Assembly: GCA_963754305.1 (NCBI GenBank)
Contig: CAVWFR010000051.1
Coordinates: 186,001 to 250,000 of the forward strand
Length of the DNA stretch: 64,000 bases
Reading direction: 5' to 3'
From: DATEDA01 sp963754305
GTDB lineage: Bacteria; Pseudomonadota; Gammaproteobacteria; Burkholderiales; SG8-39
The notes under the pieces were generated by a model. It saw only the letters and a program-made list of their open reading frames with translations, had not been told where the DNA came from and did no database searches. The translations under genes and the position numbers were made by a program. Positions within the stretch are counted from its first letter, which is position 1; every line of letters begins with the position of its first letter. Shown here one piece after another: positions 43,178 to 53,395 of the stretch.

Positions 43178-44943
43178 CAGAAGATCACTCCGACCGAGAA
43201 ATGCACGCGGAATTGCTCCTTCTCCACGCCATAGGCGATGTCGGCCCGGATCGGGCCGATCGGGGTGCGCAGGCGAACGCCCACGCCATAGCCGACCGCG
43301 AACTTGAAGTCGCTCGCCCGATCGACCGCGTTCCCGGCATCGACGAACGCGGCGACGCCCCACTCCTCGGTGATCCAGCGCGTCGCCTCGACGCTCGCCA
43401 GTCCGTAGTAGCGGCCGCCCACGATCGCATCGCCCTGTTGTACGCCCAGGCTCTCGAAGTCGTACCCGCGCACGGTCGTGTCGCCGCCGGTGCGAAAGAG
43501 CAGGCTCTGCGGGATGCCTTCGGAGGTCGGGGCGATCACCGCCCCGGCCTCGGCGCGCAGGGACAGGCTGTTCTTGCGGCCGAGCGGGGTGAAATACTGT
43601 GAGCGCACGATCGCGCGGCCGAAGGCACGGGTCGACACCTCGGGCGGCGCGCCGCCGACCTGCGCGCGCGTGACGAAGCCGCGGTCCGGTGCGACGAGGT
43701 CGTCGGTGCGGCGCCAGGTGTAGAGCAATTCACCGTACAGCGCGCGATTCGTCGCGGTCGGCGCGCCCTCCGGTTGCTCGCGCTCGATCCGATAGTTGAG
43801 ATCGACCTGCGGCTGGTTGCGCTCATCCAGCCACCGGCGGCTGACGCCGACGAGCACGCCCTGGGTCACCAGGTTCTCGATATCGGTGCGGCGGACGCGC
43901 CCGCCGAACGAGTCGGCCCATCCCGACCGGTTCTCCGGCAGCTCGATGTTCCCGTCGAGCGACTGAATCCGCGTATCCACCCTGAGCTCGCTGCGCAGCC
44001 GCCAGTCGCGACCGAGGAAATCGTTGTCGCGCCACGCGAGGCCGGTGCGAAATAGGACGTCGGTGCTATAGCCGAGGCTCACCTCGAGCCGCTTCGACGG
44101 TCCTTCGATCACCGCGACATACACCGGTGCGGCGTCCGCCTTGTCGGGGGCGTTGTCGGCGGTGACCTGCACGCTCGCGAAATAGCCGGTGCCGACGAGT
44201 CGGCGCTGGAACCGATCGAGCTTTTCGACCTCGTACGGATCCCCGGGAGCGAACGTGGCGAGGGAGCGGATCCGCGAGCGCGGATAGCGGCTCAGGCCGG
44301 CGATCTCGAGCGTCCCGAAGTAGAACCGCGGACCGCTATCGAGCACCACGCGCAGATCGGCGGTGCGGCTCGCCGGGTCGATCCGCGCCTCGCTGTCGGC
44401 GATGCGCGCGGCGGCGAAGTGGCGCGCGCCGAGAGTGAGAACCGCGCGCTGCTTCGCCGCCGTCCAGGCGCCCTGCTCGAACACCGCGCCAGGCGGGAGG
44501 CGCCAGTCGCTGCGGAGCCGGTCGATCCGTTCGCGGTCTTCCTCATCGGCCGCTTCGGCCGCGCCGGTCACGACGATCTCGACCGACCGGATCCGGGTAG
44601 GCTCGCCCGGGTCGACCTTCACCCGGACGGTCCACGGCGCAGTCGTCCGATCGATCACGGCGGTCGCGACCGCCGAGAAATAGCCTTCGGTCGCCGCCGC
44701 TTCGCGCGCCTCGATCTCGGCCTCACGCGCGAGGCGCTCCAGGAGCTCCGCGGTCATCGAAGGGTAATCGCGCCAGCGCGCGATGCCGATGCTGCGCTCC
44801 ACCGGGTCGCGCACCGGCGACGGTGCGTCGATCTGCAGCCGGTACTGGACGAACTGCGGATCGGCCCGCTCCGGGTCTTGCGCCCGCGCCGCGAGCGCGA
44901 CGGCGAACACGCACAGAAATAGGGCGGTGCGTGCGCGAAGCAA
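43177..44943 (-). CDS. tamA: Outer-membrane TamA (BamA family)
   Basis: 588-residue Omp85 protein. A signal peptide (ALFLCVFAVALAARA, about 22 residues) is followed by POTRA domains (PWTVRVKVDPGEPTRIRSVE is in one) and a 16-strand barrel with the conserved GGDTTVRGYDFESLG (lid/loop 6 region) and a final strand ending HFSVGVIF, a terminal Phe typical of outer-membrane proteins. It partners TamB, encoded directly downstream with overlapping stop/start. A giant AsmA-family gene lies 78 bp upstream. Confidence 0.92.
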   Translation of the reverse strand: MLRARTALFLCVFAVALAARAQDPERADPQFVQYRLQIDAPSPVRDPVERSIGIARWRDYPSMTAELLERLAREAEIEAREAAATEGYFSAVATAVIDRTTAPWTVRVKVDPGEPTRIRSVEIVVTGAAEAADEEDRERIDRLRSDWRLPPGAVFEQGAWTAAKQRAVLTLGARHFAAARIADSEARIDPASRTADLRVVLDSGPRFYFGTLEIAGLSRYPRSRIRSLATFAPGDPYEVEKLDRFQRRLVGTGYFASVQVTADNAPDKADAAPVYVAVIEGPSKRLEVSLGYSTDVLFRTGLAWRDNDFLGRDWRLRSELRVDTRIQSLDGNIELPENRSGWADSFGGRVRRTDIENLVTQGVLVGVSRRWLDERNQPQVDLNYRIEREQPEGAPTATNRALYGELLYTWRRTDDLVAPDRGFVTRAQVGGAPPEVSTRAFGRAIVRSQYFTPLGRKNSLSLRAEAGAVIAPTSEGIPQSLLFRTGGDTTVRGYDFESLGVQQGDAIVGGRYYGLASVEATRWITEEWGVAAFVDAGNAVDRASDFKFAVGYGVGVRLRTPIGPIRADIAYGVEKEQFRVHFSVGVIF

Positions 44944-45021
44944 TTCTGGTGAGGCGCCCGGTGAACGGTGACAGGGGCCGGAACCAGACCCTGGTGCCGG
45001 AGCCGCGTAGTGTAGCCGTCC

Positions 45022-48000
45022 CTACTTGGCAGCGTCGGGCGCCGGCGCTTCCTGCGCCTGCGGCTGCGACCGCCGCCGCAGCGGCGCGCGTAACGGATCG
45101 GTGCACACGTCGGCGCCGTCGCGCGGCAGCGGGCCTTCGGTCAGCCACTGGAACGGCACGACCACCGCCGAGCCGATGAACCGCGCGATCGTCGCGAGCA
45201 CGTCGCCGGCGCTCGGACCGACGTCGAAATTCGTGAGGGTGCCGGTCACCGCCACCGGCGTCGCGAGACTGAAGAACTGCGCTTCCTTGGCGCGCGGCGC
45301 GAAGCGGAACGCGAGCGTCTCGTCGCGAAAGTCGACCCCGCCCGAGCCGACGACGCGCATCCGGCTGGTGTCGATCAGCACCGCGTCGTGCGTAAGCTTG
45401 CCGTCGCTCAGGTCGAATCGGCCGACCACGCAGTTGACTCTTGGCGCCGCGCCCGGATCGAGCTCGGGCAGCGCGGCGAGGAAGACATTCACCGCCCACA
45501 GATCGAAGACGTCGGAGCTGAACTGCCGCGGCCAGACCGCGAAATCGATGCGGCCGTTGGCGTGTTCCATGATGCGGGCGATGGTGGGTGCGCGGCCGCC
45601 GACCTGGAAGTTGAGGCTGAACGTGCCCTCGGCCTCGGTGCCCGGCCGCAGCCTGCGGGCCAGGATGCCGTAGTCGAAGCGCTCGACGAACGCGCCACCG
45701 CGCAGCCGCACACCGTCCGCGCCCGGTTCGTACAACAGCGAGAGGCGCAGCGTCCCGCCCGGGATGTTCACTTCAGCGGGTCCGATGAACACCCGCCCGC
45801 TGGTGACCTGCGCGCGCAGCCGGCCGTCGCCCATGCGGTCCTTGCCCGACAGCACCTCGGCGACCTCGACGTTGATGTCGGCGTCGAGCTTGCGCAGCAC
45901 CTCGGGGCTGGCGAGCGACTGTCCGCGGTCGGCGGCGCCCTTCGCCTTGACGCGCAACGCTTCGGCGCTCAGCGCACCCGGCTCGCCGCGCTGGTCGAAG
46001 GGCGACCAGCCCGCGAGCTCGAAGTCGTCGAGCTGGACGCGCGGGGCGACGACCGCCGCCTCGATGCGCGGTCGCTCGCCGGCGACGTCGAGCCGCGCGC
46101 GGCCCCCGAGCCGGCTGTTGCCGACTCTTGCGTCGAGATCGGGCATCTCGTACGCGTTGGCGGTAACGCGGATCGGGCCCGCGATCGACCACGGCCCCCA
46201 CGGCGGCAGCTCGGTCCCGGCGAGACGGTTCAGCGAGTCGAGCCGCGCGCCGGACAGGTTCAGCTTGAGATCGGCGGTGCCTTGCTGGATCGGCAATGCC
46301 GCCCGGCCGTCGAGCGCGAGGCGTGCACCGAGGGCCTCCGCGCTCGCCGAGAACGGCACGAAGCCCGAGCTGGCGAGGAGCTCGGCGAGGCTCCCGGTCG
46401 TGACGTGCATCGCGACCGGCGTCTCTTCGGCCACGCCGTCGAGGCGGATCGCCAGCGGCTTGCCCGGCGGCGCGTCGGCGATCGCCTCCTTGAGCCGGAT
46501 CTCGGCGAGCGCGCGGCGCCCCGGCCCGCGAACGGTGATCGTCCCGCCGACGAGCTTCGCAGCGAACGACGAGCGCGCCAGCATGTCGGCGAGCCGGCTG
46601 CCGCGGCCGATGAGCTGGACGTTGAGCGTATCGACCGTGGCGTCGAGATCCTGGACGATCCGCAGGTTCCGCAGCATTGCGCCTAGATCGACGCGCTCCG
46701 CCGACATCGCAACCGCGGCTTCCGGCACGTCGGTGCGCAGATCGAGCGTGGCGGTGCCGGCGAAAGCTACGCCGGCGAACGTGGCGCCGAAGGGCGACGG
46801 CTCCATCCGCCCGCCGCGCAGGCGCGCGGCGAAGCCGCCGTTCACGAGTTCACCGCGCGCGAACACCACGCGCTGGAGACCGACGCCGATGTCCGCGTCG
46901 GCGAGATCGATGCCGCGCGGCAGGATCGGGATGTCGATCTCGGTGCGCCGCTCGGGCCCGGACGCGCGTCCCGGGAACACCCGCTCCAGCTCCGGCAGAT
47001 CGAGCAGCGTGCTGCGCACCGAAGCGACGATGATCGGCTGCTTCCCGATGCCGGTGCGCTGCGCATCGATCGCGAGGTCGCTACGCCCGATCTGCGCCAG
47101 CAGATTGTCGATGCGCCACTCGTCGCTCTCGACCCGCGCACGGCCGCTGACCGTGAGCGGCACCGCGGCGCCCGGCGCGGTGCCCAGCCAGCGCGCGAGA
47201 TCGCCGGCGCGCTGGCCGGCGAGACGGAAGCTGAGATCGGTCCCGCGCGTCGCATCGGCTTGGGCCACCACGCCGGAGAGATCGAGGCTCGCGCCCGGCG
47301 CGCGCACGTCGAGCTCGATCGGCGCGCTCAGCGTTCGCAGCATCGACGGGAGATCGCCGCCGCGCAGTCGCGCGGTCACCCGGTCGCCGGCGAGCGAGCC
47401 GCGCGCGCTGCCGGTGAGCCGCTTGCCGCGCGGGATGAGGACGTCGAGCGCATCGAGCACGAGCTCGACCGGCCGTCCGCCCGCGACATTGCCGTAGGTG
47501 AGCTTGGCCTCGCCCACCGCCAGCTTCACGTCGAGATCGCGCACGAGGGCGCCCAGCGTGTCGCCGCGGCCGCCGAGGTCGAGCGCAAAGCGGCCGAGCG
47601 TGCCGTCGATGCCGGAGAGGCCGGTGAGCACCTCGGCGAGGCGCCCGAGCGGCGACCGCTTCGCGCCGAGCGAGAGCTTGAACCCCGGCGTCTCGGCGAC
47701 GGCGTCGAACTCGAGCTGGCCTGCCAGCGGCACCTCGCCCACGGTTGCCTTGAGCGGTGCGACGAGGCGCCCGTCATCGATGCTGAGGTGGAGGGCCGCA
47801 TCGCGGATGTCGCCGGGGAGCCCCAGCCAGCGACCGATCCGCAGGCGGACGTCCGCGTCCGCGGCCGCCAGCCCGGGCAGCCGCAACGTCTGGTTCTCGC
47901 GTCCGGCGTAGGCGAGCGGCTTGTCGTCGGCGGGCGTCGGGTCGTCGAGGAACGGCCGCAGGTCGAAGGTCGCAACCGCAAGATCGCCGGTGACTTTCGG

Positions 48001-48972
48001 ACGTTCGCCGCCGGTCGCCAGCGCGATCTCCCCGGTCAGCTCGGACGCGCCGACGACGCCGCGGATGTCCGAGAGCGCGACGCTGCCCTCGCGCACCGTG
48101 AGGCGCGCTGCGATGCTGGTGACGCCGACCTTCGGGAGCTCGGTCTGCAGCAACCGCTCGACCCCGGCGAGGTTGGCGGTGCCGAGGCCGAAGTTGACGT
48201 CGGCCTCGTCGCCGCGCGGGTTGGCGCTGCCGGCGGCGTAGAGCCGGGTGCCGACGAATTCGAACGTGAGCTCGAACGGCCACGGCTCGCCGCGGTAGAG
48301 CGCGCGCGCCGGCGCGCCGTCGACCTCGAGCACCCACGGGAACTGCTTCTCGACCCGGCCGCGTGCGGTCGCCTTGAACGCCTGTCCGCGCACCGCCTCG
48401 GCATCGAGCTGGTCGAGGTCGAAGTAGCGCGTTCGCGACGTCCGCGCGTCGTGGTGCTCGACGGCGATATCGCGCAGCTTGACGCGGTTGATGCGGACCG
48501 AGACGTCGGGGAGATCGTCGTCGTCGGCGTCGGGCGCCTCACCCGTGGGTGTGAGCGCATCGAACGTCCAGTTGCCGCGCCCATCCGCGCCTCGCTCCAG
48601 CCGCACGCGTGCGTTCGCCGCCTCCAGGCTGCGGATGCGCAAGCGCCCTTGCAGCGCGCGCACGAGGTCGACCTCGGCGCGCGCGTCGCCGAGAGACGCG
48701 AAGTCCGGTGTCGCGAAGCCGGGGGGATTCGCAATGCGGATCCCGCCGACGTGCAGCGCGGTCCGCCACCCGAGCACCAGCTCGAGCGGACCGTCGAGCG
48801 CAACCGGCCGGCCGAGCGCTTCGCTCGCGGTCGCCGCGATTCGCTCGCGCCACGGCCCGGCGCTGATCGGCACGCCGAGCACGGCAACGAGCGTGAGCGC
48901 GACGAGCGGGATCGCGACGGCCACCGCGGCGGCGGCGACCGCCCGGCCGAGCTTCGCGCGCCCGGTCTTCAC
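45022..48972 (-). CDS. AsmA family protein
   Basis: 1,316-residue AsmA-like protein, one of the bridge-like lipid-transfer group. An N-terminal anchor (AVAAAAVAVAIPLVALTLVA) precedes AsmA pattern ALGRPVALDGPLELVLGWRT; repeated beta-rich modules fill the middle; the C-terminus has DLSDGKLTHDAVLIDTSRMR and VVGSGGVDFRDETLAFRFAP. Such proteins are linked to outer-membrane lipid homeostasis. GTG at 48972 is the start; no clear ribosome site was seen. Being upstream of tamA/tamB, it may share their role. Confidence 0.9.
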   Translation of the reverse strand: MKTGRAKLGRAVAAAAVAVAIPLVALTLVAVLGVPISAGPWRERIAATASEALGRPVALDGPLELVLGWRTALHVGGIRIANPPGFATPDFASLGDARAEVDLVRALQGRLRIRSLEAANARVRLERGADGRGNWTFDALTPTGEAPDADDDDLPDVSVRINRVKLRDIAVEHHDARTSRTRYFDLDQLDAEAVRGQAFKATARGRVEKQFPWVLEVDGAPARALYRGEPWPFELTFEFVGTRLYAAGSANPRGDEADVNFGLGTANLAGVERLLQTELPKVGVTSIAARLTVREGSVALSDIRGVVGASELTGEIALATGGERPKVTGDLAVATFDLRPFLDDPTPADDKPLAYAGRENQTLRLPGLAAADADVRLRIGRWLGLPGDIRDAALHLSIDDGRLVAPLKATVGEVPLAGQLEFDAVAETPGFKLSLGAKRSPLGRLAEVLTGLSGIDGTLGRFALDLGGRGDTLGALVRDLDVKLAVGEAKLTYGNVAGGRPVELVLDALDVLIPRGKRLTGSARGSLAGDRVTARLRGGDLPSMLRTLSAPIELDVRAPGASLDLSGVVAQADATRGTDLSFRLAGQRAGDLARWLGTAPGAAVPLTVSGRARVESDEWRIDNLLAQIGRSDLAIDAQRTGIGKQPIIVASVRSTLLDLPELERVFPGRASGPERRTEIDIPILPRGIDLADADIGVGLQRVVFARGELVNGGFAARLRGGRMEPSPFGATFAGVAFAGTATLDLRTDVPEAAVAMSAERVDLGAMLRNLRIVQDLDATVDTLNVQLIGRGSRLADMLARSSFAAKLVGGTITVRGPGRRALAEIRLKEAIADAPPGKPLAIRLDGVAEETPVAMHVTTGSLAELLASSGFVPFSASAEALGARLALDGRAALPIQQGTADLKLNLSGARLDSLNRLAGTELPPWGPWSIAGPIRVTANAYEMPDLDARVGNSRLGGRARLDVAGERPRIEAAVVAPRVQLDDFELAGWSPFDQRGEPGALSAEALRVKAKGAADRGQSLASPEVLRKLDADINVEVAEVLSGKDRMGDGRLRAQVTSGRVFIGPAEVNIPGGTLRLSLLYEPGADGVRLRGGAFVERFDYGILARRLRPGTEAEGTFSLNFQVGGRAPTIARIMEHANGRIDFAVWPRQFSSDVFDLWAVNVFLAALPELDPGAAPRVNCVVGRFDLSDGKLTHDAVLIDTSRMRVVGSGGVDFRDETLAFRFAPRAKEAQFFSLATPVAVTGTLTNFDVGPSAGDVLATIARFIGSAVVVPFQWLTEGPLPRDGADVCTDPLRAPLRRRSQPQAQEAPAPDAAK

Positions 48973-49330
48973 TGCGCTAGAGCTCGCTCGGGTCGTGGAG
49001 CCGGGCGCCGTGCCCGCGGGCTTCTCCGGTCATCGCATCGGGCACGACGATCGGCAACCCCGGCTCCGGCGCGGCTCGCCGACACGCGGCGCCGCAGCGG
49101 CGGCGAGGACGACGAGAAGCGGTGGGACGTGGGCTTCCATTCGCGGGGCTCGTTGACCGAAGATAGCGGTTGCGGGGCGGGGACCCGGCGAAGGTTAGCG
49201 CAAGTGCGGAGTATCGCCGCCGGATCGCGGCGCTGAACGGATGCCTGGGAAGCAGGGGGGTTTACGAGCGCGCAAAACCCGGGACGCAATCCCCCGCTCG
49301 CCTGCTCCAATGGAGCGTGCGCGCTCGCCC
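48973..49330. other. Intergenic region with no recognised gene
   Basis: 358 bases between convergently placed VanZ end and AsmA start on the same strand. A short minus-strand frame ending at 48977 reads PGLPIVVPDAMTGEARGHGA before its stop 5 bp ahead of AsmA; it is not recognised and could be a relic. The region should hold the AsmA/tam promoter, but none was identified. Confidence 0.4.
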
Positions 49331-50407
49331 TCATGAGGGGGGCGACGGGCGCGGCCGCGCCGACGCGCCCCCGAGCAGGTAGGCAAGCGCCGCGAACGGC
49401 CACAGCGCCGACACGAGCCGTGTGAGGCCATTGAAGTTCAGGAAGTGACCCTGCGGCCACACCGCAAGGGAATGCGCGAGATACGGGTTCTCGGGCGCGA
49501 GGTTCACCGCCGCGGTCGCGATCATCAGCGCGAGCCCGCACAGCGCCACTGCCCAGCGCCGTGGCAGCCCGGCGAGGATGAGACCGGCCGCCAATCCCGC
49601 GGAGAGCCCGGTCGCGGCGCCGGGCGTGAGCCAGGCGAGCGCCTCACCCGGCGCGAAAAGGATCGAGTACGCACCGGCGCGCGCCAGCGCCGCCGCGACG
49701 ACGACGACGAGCGCTAGGAGCCGCGCCCGCCGCCCGGCGTTGGCCAGCATCGCCACGAAGAGCGTGATGGCGATGACGTTCGCCGCGGCGATGGCCGTTT
49801 CGATGCGGGCGAAGGTTTCGGGTGCGTAGAGCTCGGCCGCGGCCGTGTCCAGGAAGCCGCGCAGGTCGCCGTTGCCGAAGAGCAGCGTCTCCGGGTTGAG
49901 CTGGGTGAAGAGCCAGAGCGCGACCAGCACGAGGCCGATGTCGGTAGCCGCACCGGCGCGGAACAACCTATCGCGCGCCGCGTGCAGCCCGCCGCCCGCG
50001 ACGATTCGTTGCCAGGCCGCGACGCCGCCCAGCGCGCCGAGGAGGCTCCCGGCGACGTTGCTGGCGAAATCGACGTTCGAGGGGATGCGGTCGGGGAGGT
50101 AGGTCTGCAACGCCTCGAGCGCAAGGCTCACCCCTGCGCCGAGCGCTACGGCGAGCGCGCAGGCCGCGCCGGCGCGGATGCGTGGCGCAACGGCGAGCAT
50201 CGCGAGGAAGCCGAGCGGTAAATACGCGACGACGTTCACCGCCAGATCGAAGCCGGTCAGAAACCGCGGCAGCGGTGCGCCGAGGAATTCGAACGGCGAG
50301 AGCCCCTGGGCGCGCCAACCCGAGAACGGGTACAGGCTCCCGTAAACGACGAGGAGGACGTACACCGCGAGGAGATAGCGCGCGAGGCGCGACGAGCGCG
50401 GCTCCAT
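49331..50407 (-). CDS. VanZ family membrane protein
   Basis: 358-residue polytopic protein. The first 130 residues match VanZ-like domains (LLVVYGSLYPFSGWRAQGLS, NVVAYLPLGFLAMLAVAP, ALQTYLPDRIPSNVDFASNV with the conserved Arg/Asp), then further membrane helices extend it. VanZ-like proteins relate to teicoplanin resistance in enterococci; proteobacterial versions are of unknown role, often near envelope genes. It starts with ATG at 50407. Confidence 0.88.
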   Translation of the reverse strand: MEPRSSRLARYLLAVYVLLVVYGSLYPFSGWRAQGLSPFEFLGAPLPRFLTGFDLAVNVVAYLPLGFLAMLAVAPRIRAGAACALAVALGAGVSLALEALQTYLPDRIPSNVDFASNVAGSLLGALGGVAAWQRIVAGGGLHAARDRLFRAGAATDIGLVLVALWLFTQLNPETLLFGNGDLRGFLDTAAAELYAPETFARIETAIAAANVIAITLFVAMLANAGRRARLLALVVVVAAALARAGAYSILFAPGEALAWLTPGAATGLSAGLAAGLILAGLPRRWAVALCGLALMIATAAVNLAPENPYLAHSLAVWPQGHFLNFNGLTRLVSALWPFAALAYLLGGASARPRPSPPS

Positions 50408-50506
50408 CGTGGGAATTCTCCCACACCGAGTTCCCCTGATAGCGGAGGTCGGGAGCCCCGGCGAACGATCTCTCCCGCGCTCCTAAGCGGCGTCCCGAGC
50501 CCAGCG

Positions 50507-51025
50507 CTAGCGCTTGGCGATCTCGGCTTCGTAGAGCTTTAGCGGCGGATCGTCGAAGAGCGCGAACACGACGCGCTCGATCTCCGGGTGGGCGCCGAGA
50601 AACGCCGCGGTCTCGCCGACCGCGATCTTCGCTCCCGCCGCCATCGGGTAGCCGTAGATGCCGCAGCTGATGGCGGGGAAGGCGATCGTCCGGCAGCGAT
50701 GCTCGAGCGCGAGCTCGAGGCTGCGGCGATAGCAGGCTGCGAGGAGGGCCGGCTCGCCGTTCGCGCCGCCGCGCCAGACCGGGCCGACGGCATGGATGAC
50801 GTGCTTCGCGGGCAGCTTATAACCCTTGGTGATCTTGGCGTCGCCGGTCTTGCAGCCGCCGAGGGTGCGGCACTCCGCGAGGAGCTCGGGTCCGGCGGCG
50901 CGATGGATCGCACCGTCGACGCCGCCGCCGCCGAGCAGCGTCGAGTTTGCGGCGTTCACGACCGCGTCGACCGCCAGTCCGGTGATGTCGGCGCGGACGC
51001 TTTGCAGCTTCAGCTTGACGGGCAT
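50507..51025 (-). CDS. ymdB: Macrodomain O-acetyl-ADP-ribose deacetylase
   Basis: 172-residue macrodomain. DAVVNAANSTLLGGGGVDGA is the catalytic/ADP-ribose loop with Asn and Asp, GPELLAECRTLGGCKTGDAK and FPAISCGIYGYPMAAG are the other conserved loops. Members hydrolyse O-acetyl-ADP-ribose and regulate RNase III in E. coli. ATG at 51025 follows GAGGAAGCG. It stands 122 bp from the sugar dehydrogenase and 99 bp from VanZ. Confidence 0.9.
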   Translation of the reverse strand: MPVKLKLQSVRADITGLAVDAVVNAANSTLLGGGGVDGAIHRAAGPELLAECRTLGGCKTGDAKITKGYKLPAKHVIHAVGPVWRGGANGEPALLAACYRRSLELALEHRCRTIAFPAISCGIYGYPMAAGAKIAVGETAAFLGAHPEIERVVFALFDDPPLKLYEAEIAKR

Positions 51026-51147
51026 CCCCACGCTTCCTCCGGCATTCCTCGACGTGGAGTGTGGTCCGTAATGCCGTGCGTATGCAACCGATTGCACGGA
51101 CGCGCTGCGCACAACCGGACAAAGGGACGGACGGAAGCGGCCGACAG

Positions 51148-52281
51148 CTAGCGCGCGGGCTCCAGCCGAAGGACCGCCCCTCGGCTCGAATCGACCAGGA
51201 GGTACAGGAATCCGTCCGGCCCCTGGCGCACGTCGCGGATCCGGCCGGGCGTGCCCTTGAGCATGCGCTCCTCTTTCACGAGCTTCTCGCCGTCGAAGCG
51301 CAGCCGCACCAGCAGCTCGTCGCGGAGCGCGCCGACGAATAGATCGCCCTTCCAGCGCGGGAAGCGGTCGCCGGTGTAGAACGCGAGCCCCGAGGGCGCG
51401 ATCGACGGCACCCAGTAGTGGAGCGGCTGCGCGAGGCCCGGCTTCGCCGTGCCTTCGCCGATCTTCGTGCCGATGCCGTAGTTCACGCCGAAGGTGATCA
51501 CCGGCCAGCCGTAGTTCGCGCCGGCGCGCAGCACGTTCACCTCGTCGCCGCCCTGCGGCCCATGCTCGTGCGTCCACAGCTCGCCGGTCGCCGGATGGAG
51601 TGCGGCGCCCTGCACGTTGCGGTTGCCTAACGTGAAGATCTCGGCGCGTGCACCGGCCTTGCCGGCGAACGGATTGTCTTTCGGGATCCGCCCGTCGTCG
51701 TGCAGGCGCACCACCTTGCCGGCGAGGTCGTCCAGCTGCTGCGCGCGCTCCATGTCGCCGCGATCGCCCTGGGTGACGTAGAGAAAGCCGGCGCGGTCGA
51801 ACACGAGGCGCGACCCGAAGTGGCGGCCGCCGCGCGACTTCGGCGTCTGGCGGTAGATCACCTCGACGCCATCGAGGCGCGGCGCACCCGGCGTGCCGGC
51901 GAGGCGGCCGCGCAGAACGCTCGTCCCGTAGCCGCCGTCGCCCTGTTCCGCGAACGAAAGATAAACGAGGGCGTTAGCGGCGAAGCGCGGGTGGAGCGCG
52001 ACGTCGAGCAGGCCGCCCTGGCCGTATTCCTCGATCTTCGGCAGGCCCGTCACGGCGGTGGGGGCGAGCTTGCCGTCGCGGTCGACGAGCCGCAGGCGTC
52101 CGGCGCGCTCGGTGACGAGCATGCGCCCGTCGGGCAGGAACGCGAGACCCCAGGGGTGGTCCAGCTGCTCGACGACGGTGACGACGCGGAACGACTCCTC
52201 CTCGGTCTCGACGACCTGCGCCGTGGCGTACGTGGCAAGCAGCATCGCCGCCGCCGCGGCAGTTACCCTGAAGCTCGCCAT
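51148..52281 (-). CDS. PQQ-dependent sugar dehydrogenase-like protein
   Basis: 377-residue exported beta-propeller of the soluble aldose/sorbosone dehydrogenase group. A signal peptide (MASFRVTAAAAAMLLATYAT) precedes HPWGLAFLPDGRMLVTERAG, RNVQGAALHPATGELWTHEH (PQQ site His) and GDEVNVLRAGANYGWPVI. It oxidises aldoses using PQQ and passes electrons to the periplasmic chain; no substrate is shown by sequence. It begins 4 bp after the alcohol dehydrogenase stop and is probably cotranscribed. Confidence 0.88.
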   Translation of the reverse strand: MASFRVTAAAAAMLLATYATAQVVETEEESFRVVTVVEQLDHPWGLAFLPDGRMLVTERAGRLRLVDRDGKLAPTAVTGLPKIEEYGQGGLLDVALHPRFAANALVYLSFAEQGDGGYGTSVLRGRLAGTPGAPRLDGVEVIYRQTPKSRGGRHFGSRLVFDRAGFLYVTQGDRGDMERAQQLDDLAGKVVRLHDDGRIPKDNPFAGKAGARAEIFTLGNRNVQGAALHPATGELWTHEHGPQGGDEVNVLRAGANYGWPVITFGVNYGIGTKIGEGTAKPGLAQPLHYWVPSIAPSGLAFYTGDRFPRWKGDLFVGALRDELLVRLRFDGEKLVKEERMLKGTPGRIRDVRQGPDGFLYLLVDSSRGAVLRLEPAR

Positions 52282-52285
52282 CGGG

Positions 52286-53395
52286 TCAGTAGAGCACCAC
52301 GGAGCGGATCGACTTGCCCTCGTGCATCAGGTCGAACGCTTTGTTGATGTCTTCGAGGGGCATCGTGTGCGTGATCAGATCGTCGATATTGATGCGCTGG
52401 TCCATGTACCAATCGACGATCTTCGGGACATCGGTGCGGCCGCGCGCCCCGCCGAACGCAGTGCCCTTCCAGACCCGCCCGGTGACGAGCTGGAACGGCC
52501 GCGTCCTGATCTCTTGGCCTGCGCCCGCGACACCGATGATGGTCGACACACCCCAGCCGCGATGGCAGCACTCCAGCGCCTGGCGCATGAGATCGACGTT
52601 GCCGACGCATTCGAAGCTGTAGTCGGCGCCGCCACCGGTGAGCTCGACCAGGTGTGCGACGAGGTCGCCGGGCACCGTCTTAGGGTTTACGAAATGCGTC
52701 ATGCCGAACTTGCATGCCAGCGCCTCGCGCGCGGGGTTCACGTCGACCCCGACGATCATCCCGGCGCCGGCGAGCCGCGCGCCCTGAAGGACGTTGAGCC
52801 CGATGCCGCCGAGCCCGAACACGACGACGCTCGCGCCCGGCTCGACACCGGCGGTGTTGATCACCGCGCCGATGCCGGTGGTCACGCCGCAGCCGATGTA
52901 GCAGACCTTGTCGAAGGGCGCGTCGCTCCGGATCTTCGCCAGCGCGATCTCGGGCAGCACGGTATGGCTGGCGAAAGTCGAGCAGCCCATGTAGTGGTGT
53001 ACCGGCTTGCCCTTGAGCGAGAACCGGCTCGTGCCGTCGGGCATCACGCCCTTGCCCTGGGTGCCGCGGATCGCTATGCAGAGGTTGGTTTTCCGCGAGA
53101 GGCAAGCCTTGCACTGCCGGCACTCGGGGATGTAGAGCGGGATGACGTGGTCGCCGGCTTCGAGCGTCGTCACGCCGGGGCCAACCTCGGCGACGACGCC
53201 GGCGCCCTCGTGGCCGAGGATCGCGGGAAACAGGCCCTCCGGGTCGGCGCCGGAGCGGGTGAACTCGTCGGTGTGGCACACGCCGGTCGCCTTCAGTTCG
53301 ACCAGGACCTCGCCGGCGCGCGGGCCCTCGAGGTCGACCAGCTCGATCTCGAGCGGCTTGCCGGGCGCGAATGCAATAGCGGCTTTGACCTTCAC
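52286..53395 (-). CDS. frmA: S-(hydroxymethyl)glutathione / class III alcohol dehydrogenase
   Basis: 369-residue zinc dehydrogenase for glutathione-dependent formaldehyde removal. Catalytic zinc ligands are in ATGVCHTDEF, GHEGAGVVAEVG and CYIGCGVTTGIGAV; the structural zinc loop is ECRQCKACLSRKTNLC; NAD binding GLGGIGLNVLQGARLAG follows. The class III marker Arg/Gly pattern is present. The sugar dehydrogenase follows within 4 bp. No frmR repressor or fghA esterase is adjacent. Confidence 0.94.
   Translation of the reverse strand: MKVKAAIAFAPGKPLEIELVDLEGPRAGEVLVELKATGVCHTDEFTRSGADPEGLFPAILGHEGAGVVAEVGPGVTTLEAGDHVIPLYIPECRQCKACLSRKTNLCIAIRGTQGKGVMPDGTSRFSLKGKPVHHYMGCSTFASHTVLPEIALAKIRSDAPFDKVCYIGCGVTTGIGAVINTAGVEPGASVVVFGLGGIGLNVLQGARLAGAGMIVGVDVNPAREALACKFGMTHFVNPKTVPGDLVAHLVELTGGGADYSFECVGNVDLMRQALECCHRGWGVSTIIGVAGAGQEIRTRPFQLVTGRVWKGTAFGGARGRTDVPKIVDWYMDQRINIDDLITHTMPLEDINKAFDLMHEGKSIRSVVLY

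Noticed and set aside
48977..49140. Short minus-strand gene ahead of the AsmA gene
   Set aside because: No start, no recognised family; recorded only in the intergenic note.
47260..49236. Frame of about 660 codons antisense to the AsmA gene
   Set aside because: Low-complexity Arg/Glu/Ala translation, typical antisense shadow; the AsmA frame has clear domain matches.
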